Positions 1 to 8,200 are shown, numbered from the stretch's first letter. The stretch: 13,154 bases of DNA from Gammaproteobacteria bacterium (GCA_003165495.1 PMMB01000248.1:2849-16002), one strand, 5' to 3'. Translations and numbers: made by a program. Notes: generated by a model not told the origin, from the sequence alone.

Positions 1-186
1 AAAATGCTGCCGAACGACTCCTTGGATCCAGTGTTTCGCGCGACGGTGGAAGCAACCGAAGAGGCCATTGTCAACGCCATGGTGGCGGCAGAGGACATGA
101 CCGGTGTCGACGACCATCGCATCATCGCGCTGCCGCATGCGGCGCTGCGCGCGGTACTCAAAAAATATGGTCGGCTGAGCCCCTAA
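1..186 (+). CDS. P1-family peptidase (DmpA-like), C-terminal fragment
   Basis: This is the last 61 codons of a gene whose 5' part lies left of the window; the frame is open from base 1 and ends at TAA (184-186). The tail reads NDSLDPVFRATVEATEEAI, then NAMVAAEDMTG, then ALPHAALRAVLKKYGR. This matches the conserved C-terminus of the P1/DmpA (S58) family of L-aminopeptidase/D-esterase enzymes, which are N-terminal-nucleophile hydrolases that self-cleave into two chains. The catalytic serine lies in the part not seen, so activity cannot be judged. The ATG at position 4 is internal to the family alignment and should not be taken as the start. The gene converges with the downstream aminotransferase, leaving about 40 bases between the stops. 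The family call is inference from remembered C-terminal sequence. Confidence 0.75.
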   Translation, partial: KMLPNDSLDPVFRATVEATEEAIVNAMVAAEDMTGVDDHRIIALPHAALRAVLKKYGRLSP

Positions 187-190
187 ACTC

Positions 191-202
191 CGCGGCGCCG
201 CG
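191..202. repeat. 12-bp perfect palindrome in a convergent gap
   Basis: CGCGGCGCCGCG is self-complementary. It lies between the stop of the P1 peptidase and the stop of the aminotransferase. It could fold in RNA from either strand, but neither side has a T-tract, so it is not a standard intrinsic terminator. In GC-rich DNA such a palindrome may be chance. Confidence 0.35.
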
Positions 203-226
203 CAACCCCACTTACAACGCGTCGAA

Positions 227-1561
227 TCAATGGACGTGCTCGCTCGCCAACACCTCGACCAGACTCTGGTCGAGCAACGCGACCGCTTCATCCACATCGG
301 CTTCATCGATCACCAGCGGCGGCATGAAGCGTACCGTGCTCTGCCCGCATGACAGTAAAATGAGGCCGTTGTGATACGCGCGCGTGATCAAGGCATCGCA
401 GAGTTTCTTGGCGGGCTCTTTGCTCGCTCGGTCCTTCACCAATTCGACGCCGATCATCAGTCCTTTGCCGCGCACCTCGCCGACCACGGCAAATTTATCG
501 GCGAATCCCCTTAAGCGGCGCATGAAGTAATCGCCGACCTTAGCCGCGTTGGCGCAATATTCACGCTCGATGAGATCGATGGTCGCGAGCGCAGCGGCGC
601 AACACAGCGGATTTCCACCAAAGGTATTGCCGTGAGCGCCGCGGGTCCACTTCTGCATGATGCTGCGCTTGGCGACGACCATCCCGATGGGCAATCCCGA
701 ACCGAGTCCCTTCGCCAGCGTCATGATGTCCGGTGCGACGCCCCAATGCTGCGCGGCGAACATCTTGCCGGTGCGGCCGACACCGGACTGAACTTCATCG
801 AATATCAATAGAATCCCATGCCGATCGCAGAGCTCGCGCAGGCCCTGCAAGAATCCGTCCGGCGGCACGAGGTAACCACCCTCTCCCTGGATCGGTTCGA
901 TGAGAATTCCCGCCACCTCACTTGCGGGCACGTTGTGCACGAACAGGACGTCTTCGATATACCGCAGCACCGCGCGGCCCTGATCCGCACCGGAAAATAG
1001 CGGCCGGTAATTATTCGGATACGGCACATGAGTTACGCCCGGCATGCTGGGGAAGAAACCCTTCTGTTGAGTGTACTTGCTGGAAGTGAACGACAACGAA
1101 CCCATGGTTCTGCCGTGGAAACCGCCCAAAAACCCGATGAACCGGCCGCGTCCCGTGGTGTAACGCGCCAATTTCAATGCGGCTTCCACGCTCTCGGTGC
1201 CTGATTGAGCAAAGAAGCTCATGACCGGCTCTTTCATGGGCGACAGATCATTGAGGCGCTCCGCCAGCCTGACCTGGCCTTCGTGCCAGTAGTCGGACGA
1301 AATATGCAAAAACCGATCCGCAGCATCCTTGATGGCTTGAACCACCGCCGGATGGCTATGGCCGGTGCTGCACACCGCGATGCCGGCGGCAAAATCCAAA
1401 AAGCGGTTGCCGTCGACGTCCCAGATTTCCGCCCCTTTGCCATGCGACATGACGAAGGGATAGTCACGCGGATAGGACGGCGAGACGACGAGCGCATCGC
1501 GCGCGAGCAACTCGCGCGCCTTGGGACCCGGCAAATCGGTTTTGATGTTCGGTTTTTTCAT
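227..1561 (-). CDS. Class III PLP-dependent aminotransferase (ornithine/acetylornithine/GABA aminotransferase family)
   Basis: A 444-residue fold-type I aminotransferase, the usual length for class III. Motifs in order: DVDGNRFLDFAAGIAV (about 48-63), GHSHPAVVQAI, the cofactor-phosphate segment SGTESVEAALKLAR (120-133), GGFHGRTMGS, the PLP-ring aspartate in LLIFDEVQSGVGRTG (D255), the Schiff-base lysine in TLAKGLGSGLPIG (K284), and NTFGGNPLCCAAAL. The enzyme should transfer a terminal amino group, probably to 2-oxoglutarate. The long N-terminus and the FLHISSDYWHEGQ stretch recall the broad 4-aminobutyrate/ornithine aminotransferase and amino-acid racemase branch, so the substrate is open. 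The frame stays open upstream to 1759, but the start chosen is the ATG at 1561: it has GGGGGAG (1573-1579) 11 bases upstream and opens with MKKPN. The extra 66 codons cover the promoter and do not look like this family. Confidence 0.9.
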   Translation of the reverse strand: MKKPNIKTDLPGPKARELLARDALVVSPSYPRDYPFVMSHGKGAEIWDVDGNRFLDFAAGIAVCSTGHSHPAVVQAIKDAADRFLHISSDYWHEGQVRLAERLNDLSPMKEPVMSFFAQSGTESVEAALKLARYTTGRGRFIGFLGGFHGRTMGSLSFTSSKYTQQKGFFPSMPGVTHVPYPNNYRPLFSGADQGRAVLRYIEDVLFVHNVPASEVAGILIEPIQGEGGYLVPPDGFLQGLRELCDRHGILLIFDEVQSGVGRTGKMFAAQHWGVAPDIMTLAKGLGSGLPIGMVVAKRSIMQKWTRGAHGNTFGGNPLCCAAALATIDLIEREYCANAAKVGDYFMRRLRGFADKFAVVGEVRGKGLMIGVELVKDRASKEPAKKLCDALITRAYHNGLILLSCGQSTVRFMPPLVIDEADVDEAVALLDQSLVEVLASEHVH

Positions 1562-1572
1562 TCCCAGTCCAA

Positions 1573-1597
1573 CTCCCCCAGTAATGCATTCATTATA
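1573..1597 (-). promoter_or_regulatory. -10 element and ribosome binding site for the aminotransferase
   Basis: On the minus strand a perfect TATAAT lies at 1597-1592. Transcription would then start near 1585, giving a leader of about 24 bases before the ATG at 1561. A purine-rich GGGGGAG (1579-1573) lies within that leader at normal spacing. No good TTGACA-like -35 is seen 16-18 bases upstream; that position is filled by the inverted repeat at 1611-1630, which fits a regulated promoter. The placement supports the 1561 start over the upstream one. Confidence 0.6.
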
Positions 1598-1610
1598 CCG
1601 CGCACCCTCT

Positions 1611-1630
1611 GCGCCGACGATGGTCGGCGC
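1611..1630. promoter_or_regulatory. 20-bp perfect dyad, candidate operator of the aminotransferase
   Basis: GCGCCGAC and GTCGGCGC form exact 8-base inverted arms around the spacer GATG. The dyad covers the place where a -35 would sit for the TATAAT at 1592-1597. A dimeric regulator binding here could block or assist RNA polymerase. A shorter dyad, CGGAG-CA-CTCCG (1644-1655), lies just upstream, and looser ATCGT/ACGAT arms (1671-1690) lie beyond it. The regulator is unknown and no regulator gene is adjacent to the aminotransferase. Confidence 0.5.
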
Positions 1631-1901
1631 GTTCCCGATATCACGGAGCACTCCGCAATTTTTGATTCGTATCGTCAAAGCGACTACGATCTCCTGGATG
1701 CGATCTGCCAACGTCCCCCATATCCCAGATCGCTGATGATCGAATCTGCGCGCCCGCACTTACCGGGTTTCTGGATGTGTGTGGCTCTCGCTCGCTCCCT
1801 ACGGCTTGAATAGAGTGCTTGCAATACGGCCGGCAAGCTGCTCGCGGCGAACGCCCCGTGTTGCGTATTTTTTAGTTCGCAAGGGACATTAAGGCCAGGT
1901 G

Positions 1902-2282
1902 ATGTGGAGATCTTTCATTGCAGTATCGGTGGGCGGCATGCTCGGGTGCCTGTTAAGATGGTGTCTCGCCATATTCCTCAACCGCTACTTCCCGACGATT
2001 CCGCCGGGCACCTTGGCGGCAAATCTCATCGGTTGCTACATCATCGGAATGGCCATTGCCTTGTTCACCACGTACCCAACATTTGCGCCGGAATGGCGGC
2101 TGTTCATAACGACGGGGTTTTGCGGCGGCTTGACCACGTTTTCAACTTTCTCCGCTGAGATCGTGATCCTGCTGCAATCAGGCCGCACCCTCTGGGCCTT
2201 AGGCGCCGTGGCGGCCCATTTGGTGGGCTCATTATTGATGACGTTTGCCGGCATCGCTACCGTGATCTGGCTCAAAGGCTAA
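1902..2282 (+). CDS. crcB: Fluoride ion channel/exporter CrcB (FluC)
   Basis: A small four-helix inner-membrane protein of 126-127 residues, the normal size for Fluc channels, which work as antiparallel dimers and let F- leave the cell. Visible family marks are the N-terminal GGMLGCLLRW, the pore asparagine in NLIGCYIIG (N42 counting from the GTG), and GFCGGLTTFSTFS (73-85), which carries the TTFSTF segment with the central Na+ site and the phenylalanine box. Four hydrophobic segments are clear. Two starts lie side by side, GTG at 1899 and ATG at 1902; I prefer the ATG, with AAGG (1891-1894) just upstream. The gene is monocistronic on its left, and 119 bases separate it from the MarR gene, which has its own promoter-like element. 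Identification is firm. Confidence 0.95.
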   Translation: MWRSFIAVSVGGMLGCLLRWCLAIFLNRYFPTIPPGTLAANLIGCYIIGMAIALFTTYPTFAPEWRLFITTGFCGGLTTFSTFSAEIVILLQSGRTLWALGAVAAHLVGSLLMTFAGIATVIWLKG

Positions 2283-2359
2283 CCCGGCGGGCCGCAACCC
2301 TTGCAATTGCCGAGCATCGCGCTCGCGACACCAATGCGCGCACGACCGGCATCTCCATG

Positions 2360-2391
2360 TGCTATATTGGTTAGAGTACTAACGATTAGAG
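2360..2391 (+). promoter_or_regulatory. Extended -10 promoter with overlapping inverted-repeat operator for the marR-pump unit
   Basis: TGCTATATT (2360-2368) is an extended -10 element (TGn plus TATATT), which needs no strong -35, and none is seen. The predicted transcription start, about 2375, falls inside GTTAG-AGTA-CTAAC (2370-2383), a perfect 5-base inverted repeat. A further TTAGAG copy at 2386-2391 repeats 2371-2376. MarR proteins usually bind short AT-containing dyads overlapping their own promoters, so autoregulation of the downstream regulator is the likely reading. The binding itself is inferred. Confidence 0.6.
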
Positions 2392-2401
2392 ATCTTTGTA
2401 A

Positions 2402-2836
2402 ATGACTGATCTTGAAGAGCGCTTCAGTGGCGCACTGCACAACACCTCCCGAGCTTGGCGCCAGGCATTGGATCGGAGGCTCAAGTACTTGGGTGTCAGC
2501 CAGGCGAGTTGGATGACCATTGCGGTCGTGGCCAAAGCTCGTGGGCCCCTGTCGCAGTCCGAACTTGCCGATCGTCTGGCCGTTGAGGGCGCGACCATGG
2601 TGGCCATGGTGGATCGTTTGGTAAAGGCGGGATTGGTGGTTCGCGAGCCCTCAACCACCGACCGCCGCGTCAAGCGAGTCGTGCTGACGCCGGCCGGCAA
2701 TCTGCTGTACGACAAGGTGCGTACGGAGGCTGCCGCGTTTCGCAAGGAATTGCTGGCCAATATGGATCCGAAGAAACTGCTGATCGCAACCGAACTCCTC
2801 GAAGTCTTGCAAGGCATCATCGACACCTCGCCATGA
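2402..2836 (+). CDS. MarR-family transcriptional regulator
   Basis: A 144-residue protein of typical MarR length. The winged helix-turn-helix runs from about 50 to 99: LSQSELADRLAVEGATMVAM carries helices 3 and 4 (DNA recognition), followed by VDRLVKAGLVVRE and the wing with the family signature TTDRRVKRVVLTPAG (D87, R88, R89). The flanking N- and C-terminal helices would form the dimer interface. It likely represses itself and the exporter gene whose ATG overlaps its stop codon (ATGA, 2833-2836), with release by a pump substrate, as in EmrR/MarR systems. The ribosome binding site is weak (AGAG at 2388-2391, 10 bases before the ATG). There is no redox-sensing cysteine at all, so an OhrR-type thiol switch is excluded. 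The inducer is unknown. Confidence 0.9.
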   Translation: MTDLEERFSGALHNTSRAWRQALDRRLKYLGVSQASWMTIAVVAKARGPLSQSELADRLAVEGATMVAMVDRLVKAGLVVREPSTTDRRVKRVVLTPAGNLLYDKVRTEAAAFRKELLANMDPKKLLIATELLEVLQGIIDTSP

Positions 2837-4365
2837 CCCGGCCGTTGAACCGCCCCATGATCACGCTGTCGATCATGCTGGCGACGATCATGCAAACGCT
2901 CGACAGCACCATCGCCAACGTCGCATTGCCGCATATGCAAGGAACGCTGTCTGCGTCTCAGGATCAGATCGCCTGGGTGTTGACCGCCTACATCGTGGCC
3001 GCAGCCATCGCCACTCCGCTCACCGGTTGGTTCGTCGATCGCTTCGGGCAAAAAAACATATTCTTGGTGTCCATCGGCGGCTTTACCGTGGCCTCCGTGC
3101 TGTGCGGAATGTCGAATTCGCTGGCTGAAATCGTTGCTGCGCGGCTGCTGCAAGGGGTATTCGGCGCGGCCCTGGTGCCGCTGTCCCAGGTCGTGTTGTT
3201 GGACATCAACCCGAAGGAAAAGCAAGGCTCCGCCATGGCTGTCTGGGGCGTGGGTGTCATGGTGGGACCGATACTGGGTCCCACGTTGGGCGGTTGGCTG
3301 ACTGACAGTTATAACTGGCGATGGGTGTTTTTCATCAACGTTCCCATCGGTCTGCTGGCCATTTATGGCGTGTGGCAATACATCCGCCCGGTGCCGGGCC
3401 CAAGGCGCACGCGTTTCGACGTGTTTGGGTTCGCCACCTTGAGCTTGGCGATTGGCGCACTACAGCTGTTGCTCGACCGCGGCCAGCAGAACGACTGGTT
3501 TTCATCGACCGAGACCTGGATCGAAGTGATTGCCCTGGTCGTGATGTCTACCTATTTCGTCGCACATACCGCGATGACGCCGGCAGACAAATCCTTCGTC
3601 GATTTCCGGCTGTTCAAGAACCAGAATTTCGTCAGCGGCGTCCTGTTCATTTTTATCGTGGGTCTCGTGCTGTATGCGACGCGTGCCCTCATACCGACGA
3701 TGCTGGAGACCCTGTTGGACTATCCGGTGGCCACTACCGGATTGGTTACCGCGCCATCGGGAGCAGGCACCATGATCACGATGCTGATTGTCGGGCGCCT
3801 CATCGGTAAGATCGACCTGCGTTTGATGCTGTTCGTCGGCTTCACGGTCACCGCGGTATCTCTATGGCAAATGGCCCACTATTCGCTCCAGTTATCGCAA
3901 GGCGACATCATCTGGCCGGGTGTGATTCAGGGGATTGGCATGGGCTTGGTGTTCGTACCGTTGAGCGCCGCGACTTTCGCCACCTTGAGTCCCGCGATGC
4001 GTGCGCAGGGGACCGCCCTCTTCAGCCTGGTGCGCAATATCGGCAGCAGCATCGGCATTTCGCTGGTACAAACCCTGTTGGTGCGCAACACCGTCATTGC
4101 GCACTCCTCGCTGGCCGAGCGTGTCACCTACGCGAATCCCGCCTGGCACAACGCTGCCATTGCGAGAGCCTATGACCTGAGTACCGCGGGTGGCGTCGCG
4201 TTTCTCGATAGCTCGGTGACGCAGCAGGCCGCCATGATCGCCTACATCGACGATTTTTGGCTGATGTTGTTCCTGACTTTGGCCGTCACGCCGCTGCTAT
4301 TGCTCATCCGGCCGCCCAGCCAACGAAAGACCTCGGGCGTCGACGCCCAAGCCGTGATGGACTAG
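2833..4365 (+). CDS. DHA2-family (EmrB/QacA) MFS multidrug exporter
   Basis: A 510-residue inner-membrane protein with about 14 hydrophobic helices, the size of 14-TM drug:H+ antiporters. DHA2 motifs are clear: D1 LDSTIANVALP (23-33) in TM1, motif A-like GWFVDRFGQKN (65-75) between TM2 and TM3, RLLQGVFGA (104-112), the antiporter motif C GPILGPTLGGWL (145-156) in TM5, and NWRWVFFINVPIG (161-173). It should expel hydrophobic drugs using the proton gradient. In EmrAB systems the pump needs an EmrA adaptor and TolC, but no adaptor gene adjoins this one; it may act alone like QacA or use an adaptor coded elsewhere. Its start overlaps the marR stop, indicating co-translation and shared control. 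It ends 35 bases from the convergent CAP-protein gene. Confidence 0.92.
   Translation: MTRPLNRPMITLSIMLATIMQTLDSTIANVALPHMQGTLSASQDQIAWVLTAYIVAAAIATPLTGWFVDRFGQKNIFLVSIGGFTVASVLCGMSNSLAEIVAARLLQGVFGAALVPLSQVVLLDINPKEKQGSAMAVWGVGVMVGPILGPTLGGWLTDSYNWRWVFFINVPIGLLAIYGVWQYIRPVPGPRRTRFDVFGFATLSLAIGALQLLLDRGQQNDWFSSTETWIEVIALVVMSTYFVAHTAMTPADKSFVDFRLFKNQNFVSGVLFIFIVGLVLYATRALIPTMLETLLDYPVATTGLVTAPSGAGTMITMLIVGRLIGKIDLRLMLFVGFTVTAVSLWQMAHYSLQLSQGDIIWPGVIQGIGMGLVFVPLSAATFATLSPAMRAQGTALFSLVRNIGSSIGISLVQTLLVRNTVIAHSSLAERVTYANPAWHNAAIARAYDLSTAGGVAFLDSSVTQQAAMIAYIDDFWLMLFLTLAVTPLLLLIRPPSQRKTSGVDAQAVMD
4335..4348. repeat. 14-bp perfect palindrome near the 3' end of the exporter gene
   Basis: GGGCGTCGACGCCC is exactly self-complementary and lies inside the last codons of the MFS exporter. 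It is about 25 bases before a second hairpin in the gap between the convergent genes. The two structures together could slow or end transcription on either strand, but there is no U-tract, and coding constraint may explain it. Confidence 0.35.
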
Positions 4366-4371
4366 ACGCCG

Positions 4372-4395
4372 GCCCATTGCGAAGTGCGCAACGGC
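4372..4395. terminator. Possible bidirectional hairpin between convergent genes
   Basis: GCC/GGC (4372-4374, 4393-4395) and TTGCG/CGCAA (4377-4381, 4387-4391) pair around the loop AAGTG, giving an 8-pair stem with a small internal loop. It occupies the 35-base space between the exporter and CAP-protein stops, a usual place for a shared terminator. Neither strand has the run of T expected after a Rho-independent hairpin, so the call is weak. Confidence 0.35.
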
Positions 4396-4400
4396 AAAAC

Positions 4401-5231
4401 CTAGCGTGGCGCGGCGAAGTCTTGCGTCCAATACATACCGGCAGCGCTGTTGAGATTCGCGGCGTACGCGATTCCGACCTGGGTGAAGCGACCATCCATG
4501 ATGTTTTCGCAATGCGCCGGACTCGCGAGCCATCCCGCCGTGACTTCGGCCGGAGTCATGGCGCCGGCCGCGATATTTTCACCGACGATGCGATACGTAG
4601 CGTAACCGGCGCGTTGCACTCGTACCGCGGGCGTACTGCCATCGTGCCCCCGGTGATCGAACTCGGCATTCTTCGCCATCTCGCGCGAATGCGCGAGTGC
4701 GGCGCTGGTCAAGCTGGAGTTGAGCGTCAAAGACGCCACCGGCGCAAAGTATTTAGCGCCGCAGCGGCGGCCGGCGGCGCGTGCCGCATTCACGAGATCA
4801 AGTATGTGCTGACTCACAGAGTCGGCGTCGGCGGCAGTGGGCAGTGATACGGGTGCGGCGAGCACCATCCACACCTCGCGGCCGCGACGTTCCGCACCCA
4901 TATCCCGCAGTTTCGGATTGATCAACGTGCGGCAATAATTGGCGGTCAGCATACGAGTGATTTGTGCGTCGCTCACGGCGCCCGAGAAATGCAGCGCGGA
5001 GGATTCCGAGGCAAGATATCCCGCTGTCGCCAAGGCTTCGTGGAGGGCGGCGCCACCGGCCAGCCGCCATGCGGCTTTTTGCAGTTTCAGATTGTTCTGC
5101 AGCGGAATCCGCGTTGCGGAGGCATTGCAGCCGCGCAGCCGGGCCGAGTTCACAGCGGTCAGCGCATCGGCAATCGCCGCCTGCGGAGCCGCGGTTACCA
5201 AGCTCGCAACGAGCAGAGGCAATATCCTCAA
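4401..5231 (-). CDS. Secreted CAP/SCP-domain protein with a degenerate duplicated first domain
   Basis: 276 residues. A signal peptide (1-21, cut after AIA) predicts export. The C-terminal half (about 141-276) is a canonical bacterial CAP (SCP/PR-1) domain: VNAARAAGRRCG, ALAHSREMA (H181), FDHRGHDGSTPAVRVQRAGY, GENIAAG (E218), SPAHCENIM (H240), QVGIAY and YWTQDF. The N-terminal half (about 23-128) follows the same plan: VNSARLRGCN, LQKAAWRLA, TAGY, TANYCRTL, MGA and WMVLAAP. The CAP histidines and glutamate are absent there. Cysteines correspond between halves (C35/C157, C100/C241), suggesting a disulfide in each. The start is a TTG at 5231 overlapping the TGA of the RND pump gene (5228-5231), so translation is probably coupled to the pump. 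The function of bacterial CAP proteins is poorly known; proposals include peptidase-like or lipid-binding roles. I do not assign one. Confidence 0.82.
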   Translation of the reverse strand: MRILPLLVASLVTAAPQAAIADALTAVNSARLRGCNASATRIPLQNNLKLQKAAWRLAGGAALHEALATAGYLASESSALHFSGAVSDAQITRMLTANYCRTLINPKLRDMGAERRGREVWMVLAAPVSLPTAADADSVSQHILDLVNAARAAGRRCGAKYFAPVASLTLNSSLTSAALAHSREMAKNAEFDHRGHDGSTPAVRVQRAGYATYRIVGENIAAGAMTPAEVTAGWLASPAHCENIMDGRFTQVGIAYAANLNSAAGMYWTQDFAAPR

Positions 5232-8200
5232 ACGGCAGATTCGCGCGCGGACGGCACGGGAGAGTCAGCCAGCAATTTGCCGGCTTTAGGTGCAATCCAG
5301 CGCTCGACGTCATCGAGTACGGTGAATACGGCCGGCACAATGACCAGGGTCAGCGCCGTGGAGGTGATCAATCCGCCGATGACGGCGATCGCCATCGGCC
5401 CGCGGAAGTCGCTGTCCCCGCCCCATCCGACGGCCACCGGCAACATACCCGCCACCATGGCAACTGTGGTCATGACAATGGGCCGCGCCCGTTTGTGTCC
5501 TGCCTCGAGGATCGCCGCGAGACGGGTCTTCCCGGCGCGCATTTCTTCGATGGCGAAATCGACCAACAATATCGAATTCTTTCCGACGATGCCCATCAAC
5601 ATCAAAATACCGATCACCACGGGAAGCGAGAACGGCAGGCCGGTAAGCAGCAGCGCGAGAACCGCACCGCCCAATGACAGCGGCAGGGCCGACAAAATAG
5701 TAATGGGCTGAAGAACACGCACGAACAGCAGCACCAGCACGGCAAACACCATGAGTATGCCGGCGCCGACCGCCAATAGAAAATTCTGGTACAACTCCGT
5801 CATGAACTCGGTGTTGCCGGTTTCAACCAAGTGCACGCCTTCGGGCAAATGTTTCAACGTAGGCAGTGCATATATTTTTTTAGTGGCCGTGCCGAGTTCG
5901 ACGCCGGGGCTCATGTCGGCTTCCAGAAACACACGTCGGCTTTGGTTGTAACGGCGTACGGCCGAAGGCCCCTGACCGAAACTCAAGTCGGCGACGGATT
6001 TGAGCGGCACGCTGGCGCCCGAGGCCGTCGGCACCGGCAGATTTTCCAGGGTTGTCAGATCGCGCCGCGCACTTTCGAGCAGGCTGACCCGGATCGGGAT
6101 TTGCCGATCGGTCAGAGAAAACTTCGCGCCGTTCTGGGGCAAGTCGCCGAGCGTCGCAATGCGAATCGTTTGACTGATGCTTTGCACGCTGACGCCCAGT
6201 TGCGCGGCGATATCGAGGCGCGGGTGCACGACGATTTCCGGCCGCGGCAGATCACCTCGGATCCGCGCATCGCGAACCTCGGGCAGCGCGCGTATTTCCG
6301 CCAGGACCTTGTGTCCCGTGCGCTCTACGAGCTCCGGATCGTCACCGGTCAAATACAATTGAATGTCGCGCCCGCCACCGTTCTCGGAAAAATTCAGCTG
6401 GCCGTCCGGCACCTGGGCGAGCAGCGGCATCATCTTCTGCTCCCACTGCTTCTGGCTGATGGAGCGTTCGGAACGCGGTACGAGGCCGATGTAAGTAGTC
6501 GCGTTGCGAATCTCGCCATCGTCGCCCCCCACGAATTCGACGACGCTCTTCACCTCGGGGGATTTTCTCAAAATTGCTGTGGCAGCCGCCGAGACCCGCG
6601 ACGTATCCTCGAGCGTACCGCCGGGCGGCAGTTCGATAACCAGTTGCGCGTTGGAGAAATCCTCAGGGGGGACGAACGAGGTCGGAATGATCGCCAGACA
6701 TGCCACCGACAGTACGAAAAACAAGCCGCCGGCCGCGATGGTCTTCCAGCGGTTCGCGACACACCAGCGCAACAACGACAAATAGCGCGTCATGATGGGC
6801 CCGTCGGTGTTGTGGACGACCAGAGAGTCGCTGCGCAGCGCGTAGGCTGCCAATACCGGAGTGATGAGCCGCGCCACCATGAGCGAGATGAAAACGGCCG
6901 AGGCGATGGTCAGACCGAACTGTTTGAAGTACTGACCGCTAATGCCGCCCATGAAACTGACCGGCAGAAAGACCGCGATGATGGTGAACGAGGTCGCCAC
7001 CACCGCGAGGCCGATTTCGTCCGCCGCATCGATGGCCGCCTGAAAACAGCTTTTGCCCATGCGCATGTGGCGAACGATGTTTTCTATTTCGACGATGGCG
7101 TCGTCCACGAGGACGCCGGCGACCAGGGAAAGCCCGAGCAACGTGATCTGATTGAGCGTGAAGCCCATCCATTGCATGAAAACGAAAGTGGGTATCGCCG
7201 ACAGCGGAATGGCCAGCGCGGAAATCATCGTCGCGCGCACATTGCGCAGGAAGAACCATACGACGACGACGGCGAGTATCGAGCCCTCGATGAGGGCGCT
7301 CATCGCCGAATGATAGGTGCGCAAGGTATGGTCCACGGTCGTGAATACGCTCGACATGCGTACCGCAGGATTCTCGGCCTTGATCTTGTCGAGTTCGGCA
7401 TCCACCGCTTTGGCCACAGTGACATCCGACGCGCCCTTGGCTTTGAACACGCCGAACGTGGTGGCCGAGCGGCCATTGAGTCTCGCGATGGTGCGCACCT
7501 CCGCGATGCCGTCGTGCACGTCGGCGATCTCGCGCAGGCGCACGGATTTCCCGCCGGGAAGGATGACCTGAGTGTCCCCGAGCGCCTCCGCCGTTTTCGC
7601 GCCACCCAGCACGCGAATCGCCTGTTCGCCGCCGCCCACCTGGGCGCGGCCGCCGGCGGCATCCATGTTGAGCGCGCGCAATTGTTCATTGACTTCGACC
7701 GCGGTGAGGCCCAGAGCCTGCAGCCGGCCGGGATCCAGTTCGACGCGGATTTCGCGATCGACGCCGCCGCTGCGTGACACTTGTGCGATGCCGGGAACCG
7801 CGAGCAGTCGCTTGGTCACCGTGTTGTCGATGAACCAGCTGAGCTGTTCGGGGGTGAGGTTGGTCGTCGTCACCGCGTAATAGGCAAACGCGCCGCCGTC
7901 GACGTTTACCCGGGTTACCAAGGGCTCGAATATTCCTTGCGGCAAGTCATTGCGGACCTTGGCCACCGCATCGCGAACATCCGTCACCGCGCGATCGATG
8001 GGCGTTCCAATCTCGAACAGCACAAACATATTGACTTGACCTTCGACAATGAAGGTCGTGATATTGCGCACGTTGCCGATGCTCGATATCGAGCCTTCCA
8101 CCCTTTGCGCGATCTGAGTTTCCATCTCCGTGGGCGCGGCGCCGGGTTGAGAGACGTTCACGTCGACGGCGGGGAAGGACACATCGGGATCAAGATTGAT

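Larger units (their letters stand above)
1562..1901. other. Divergent intergenic region between the aminotransferase and crcB
   Basis: The 340 bases between the two divergent starts contain the aminotransferase promoter and dyads on the left. The crcB side holds only a weak AT-rich patch (1866-1874) flanked by short TTGCG/CGCAA arms (1861-1865, 1878-1882). I looked for the fluoride riboswitch (crcB motif) core and did not find it. Open frames through this stretch on both strands have no recognisable protein content, and I see no tRNA or other RNA gene. Confidence 0.55.

Noticed and set aside
1562..1759. 66-codon N-terminal extension of the aminotransferase up to an upstream ATG
   Set aside because: It covers the TATAAT and dyad, shows no family similarity, and the ATG at 1561 has a good ribosome binding site.
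1205..1813. 202-codon plus-strand open frame across the aminotransferase 5' end and intergenic region
   Set aside because: It is antisense to conserved coding sequence and overlaps the promoter; there is no recognisable protein or ribosome binding site.
1780..1901. Fluoride riboswitch upstream of crcB
   Set aside because: The conserved GGnGATGG-type core and pseudoknot partners were not found by eye; a covariance-model search would settle it.
2311..2325. CGAGC/GCTCG hairpin after crcB as an intrinsic terminator
   Set aside because: The stem is only five pairs and has no T-tract on the plus strand.
5831..7777. 648-codon plus-strand open frame opposite the RND pump gene
   Set aside because: Its translation is rich in Arg, His, Asp and Gln without domains, as expected of an antisense frame in GC-rich DNA; the opposite strand holds a full RND pump with its motifs.
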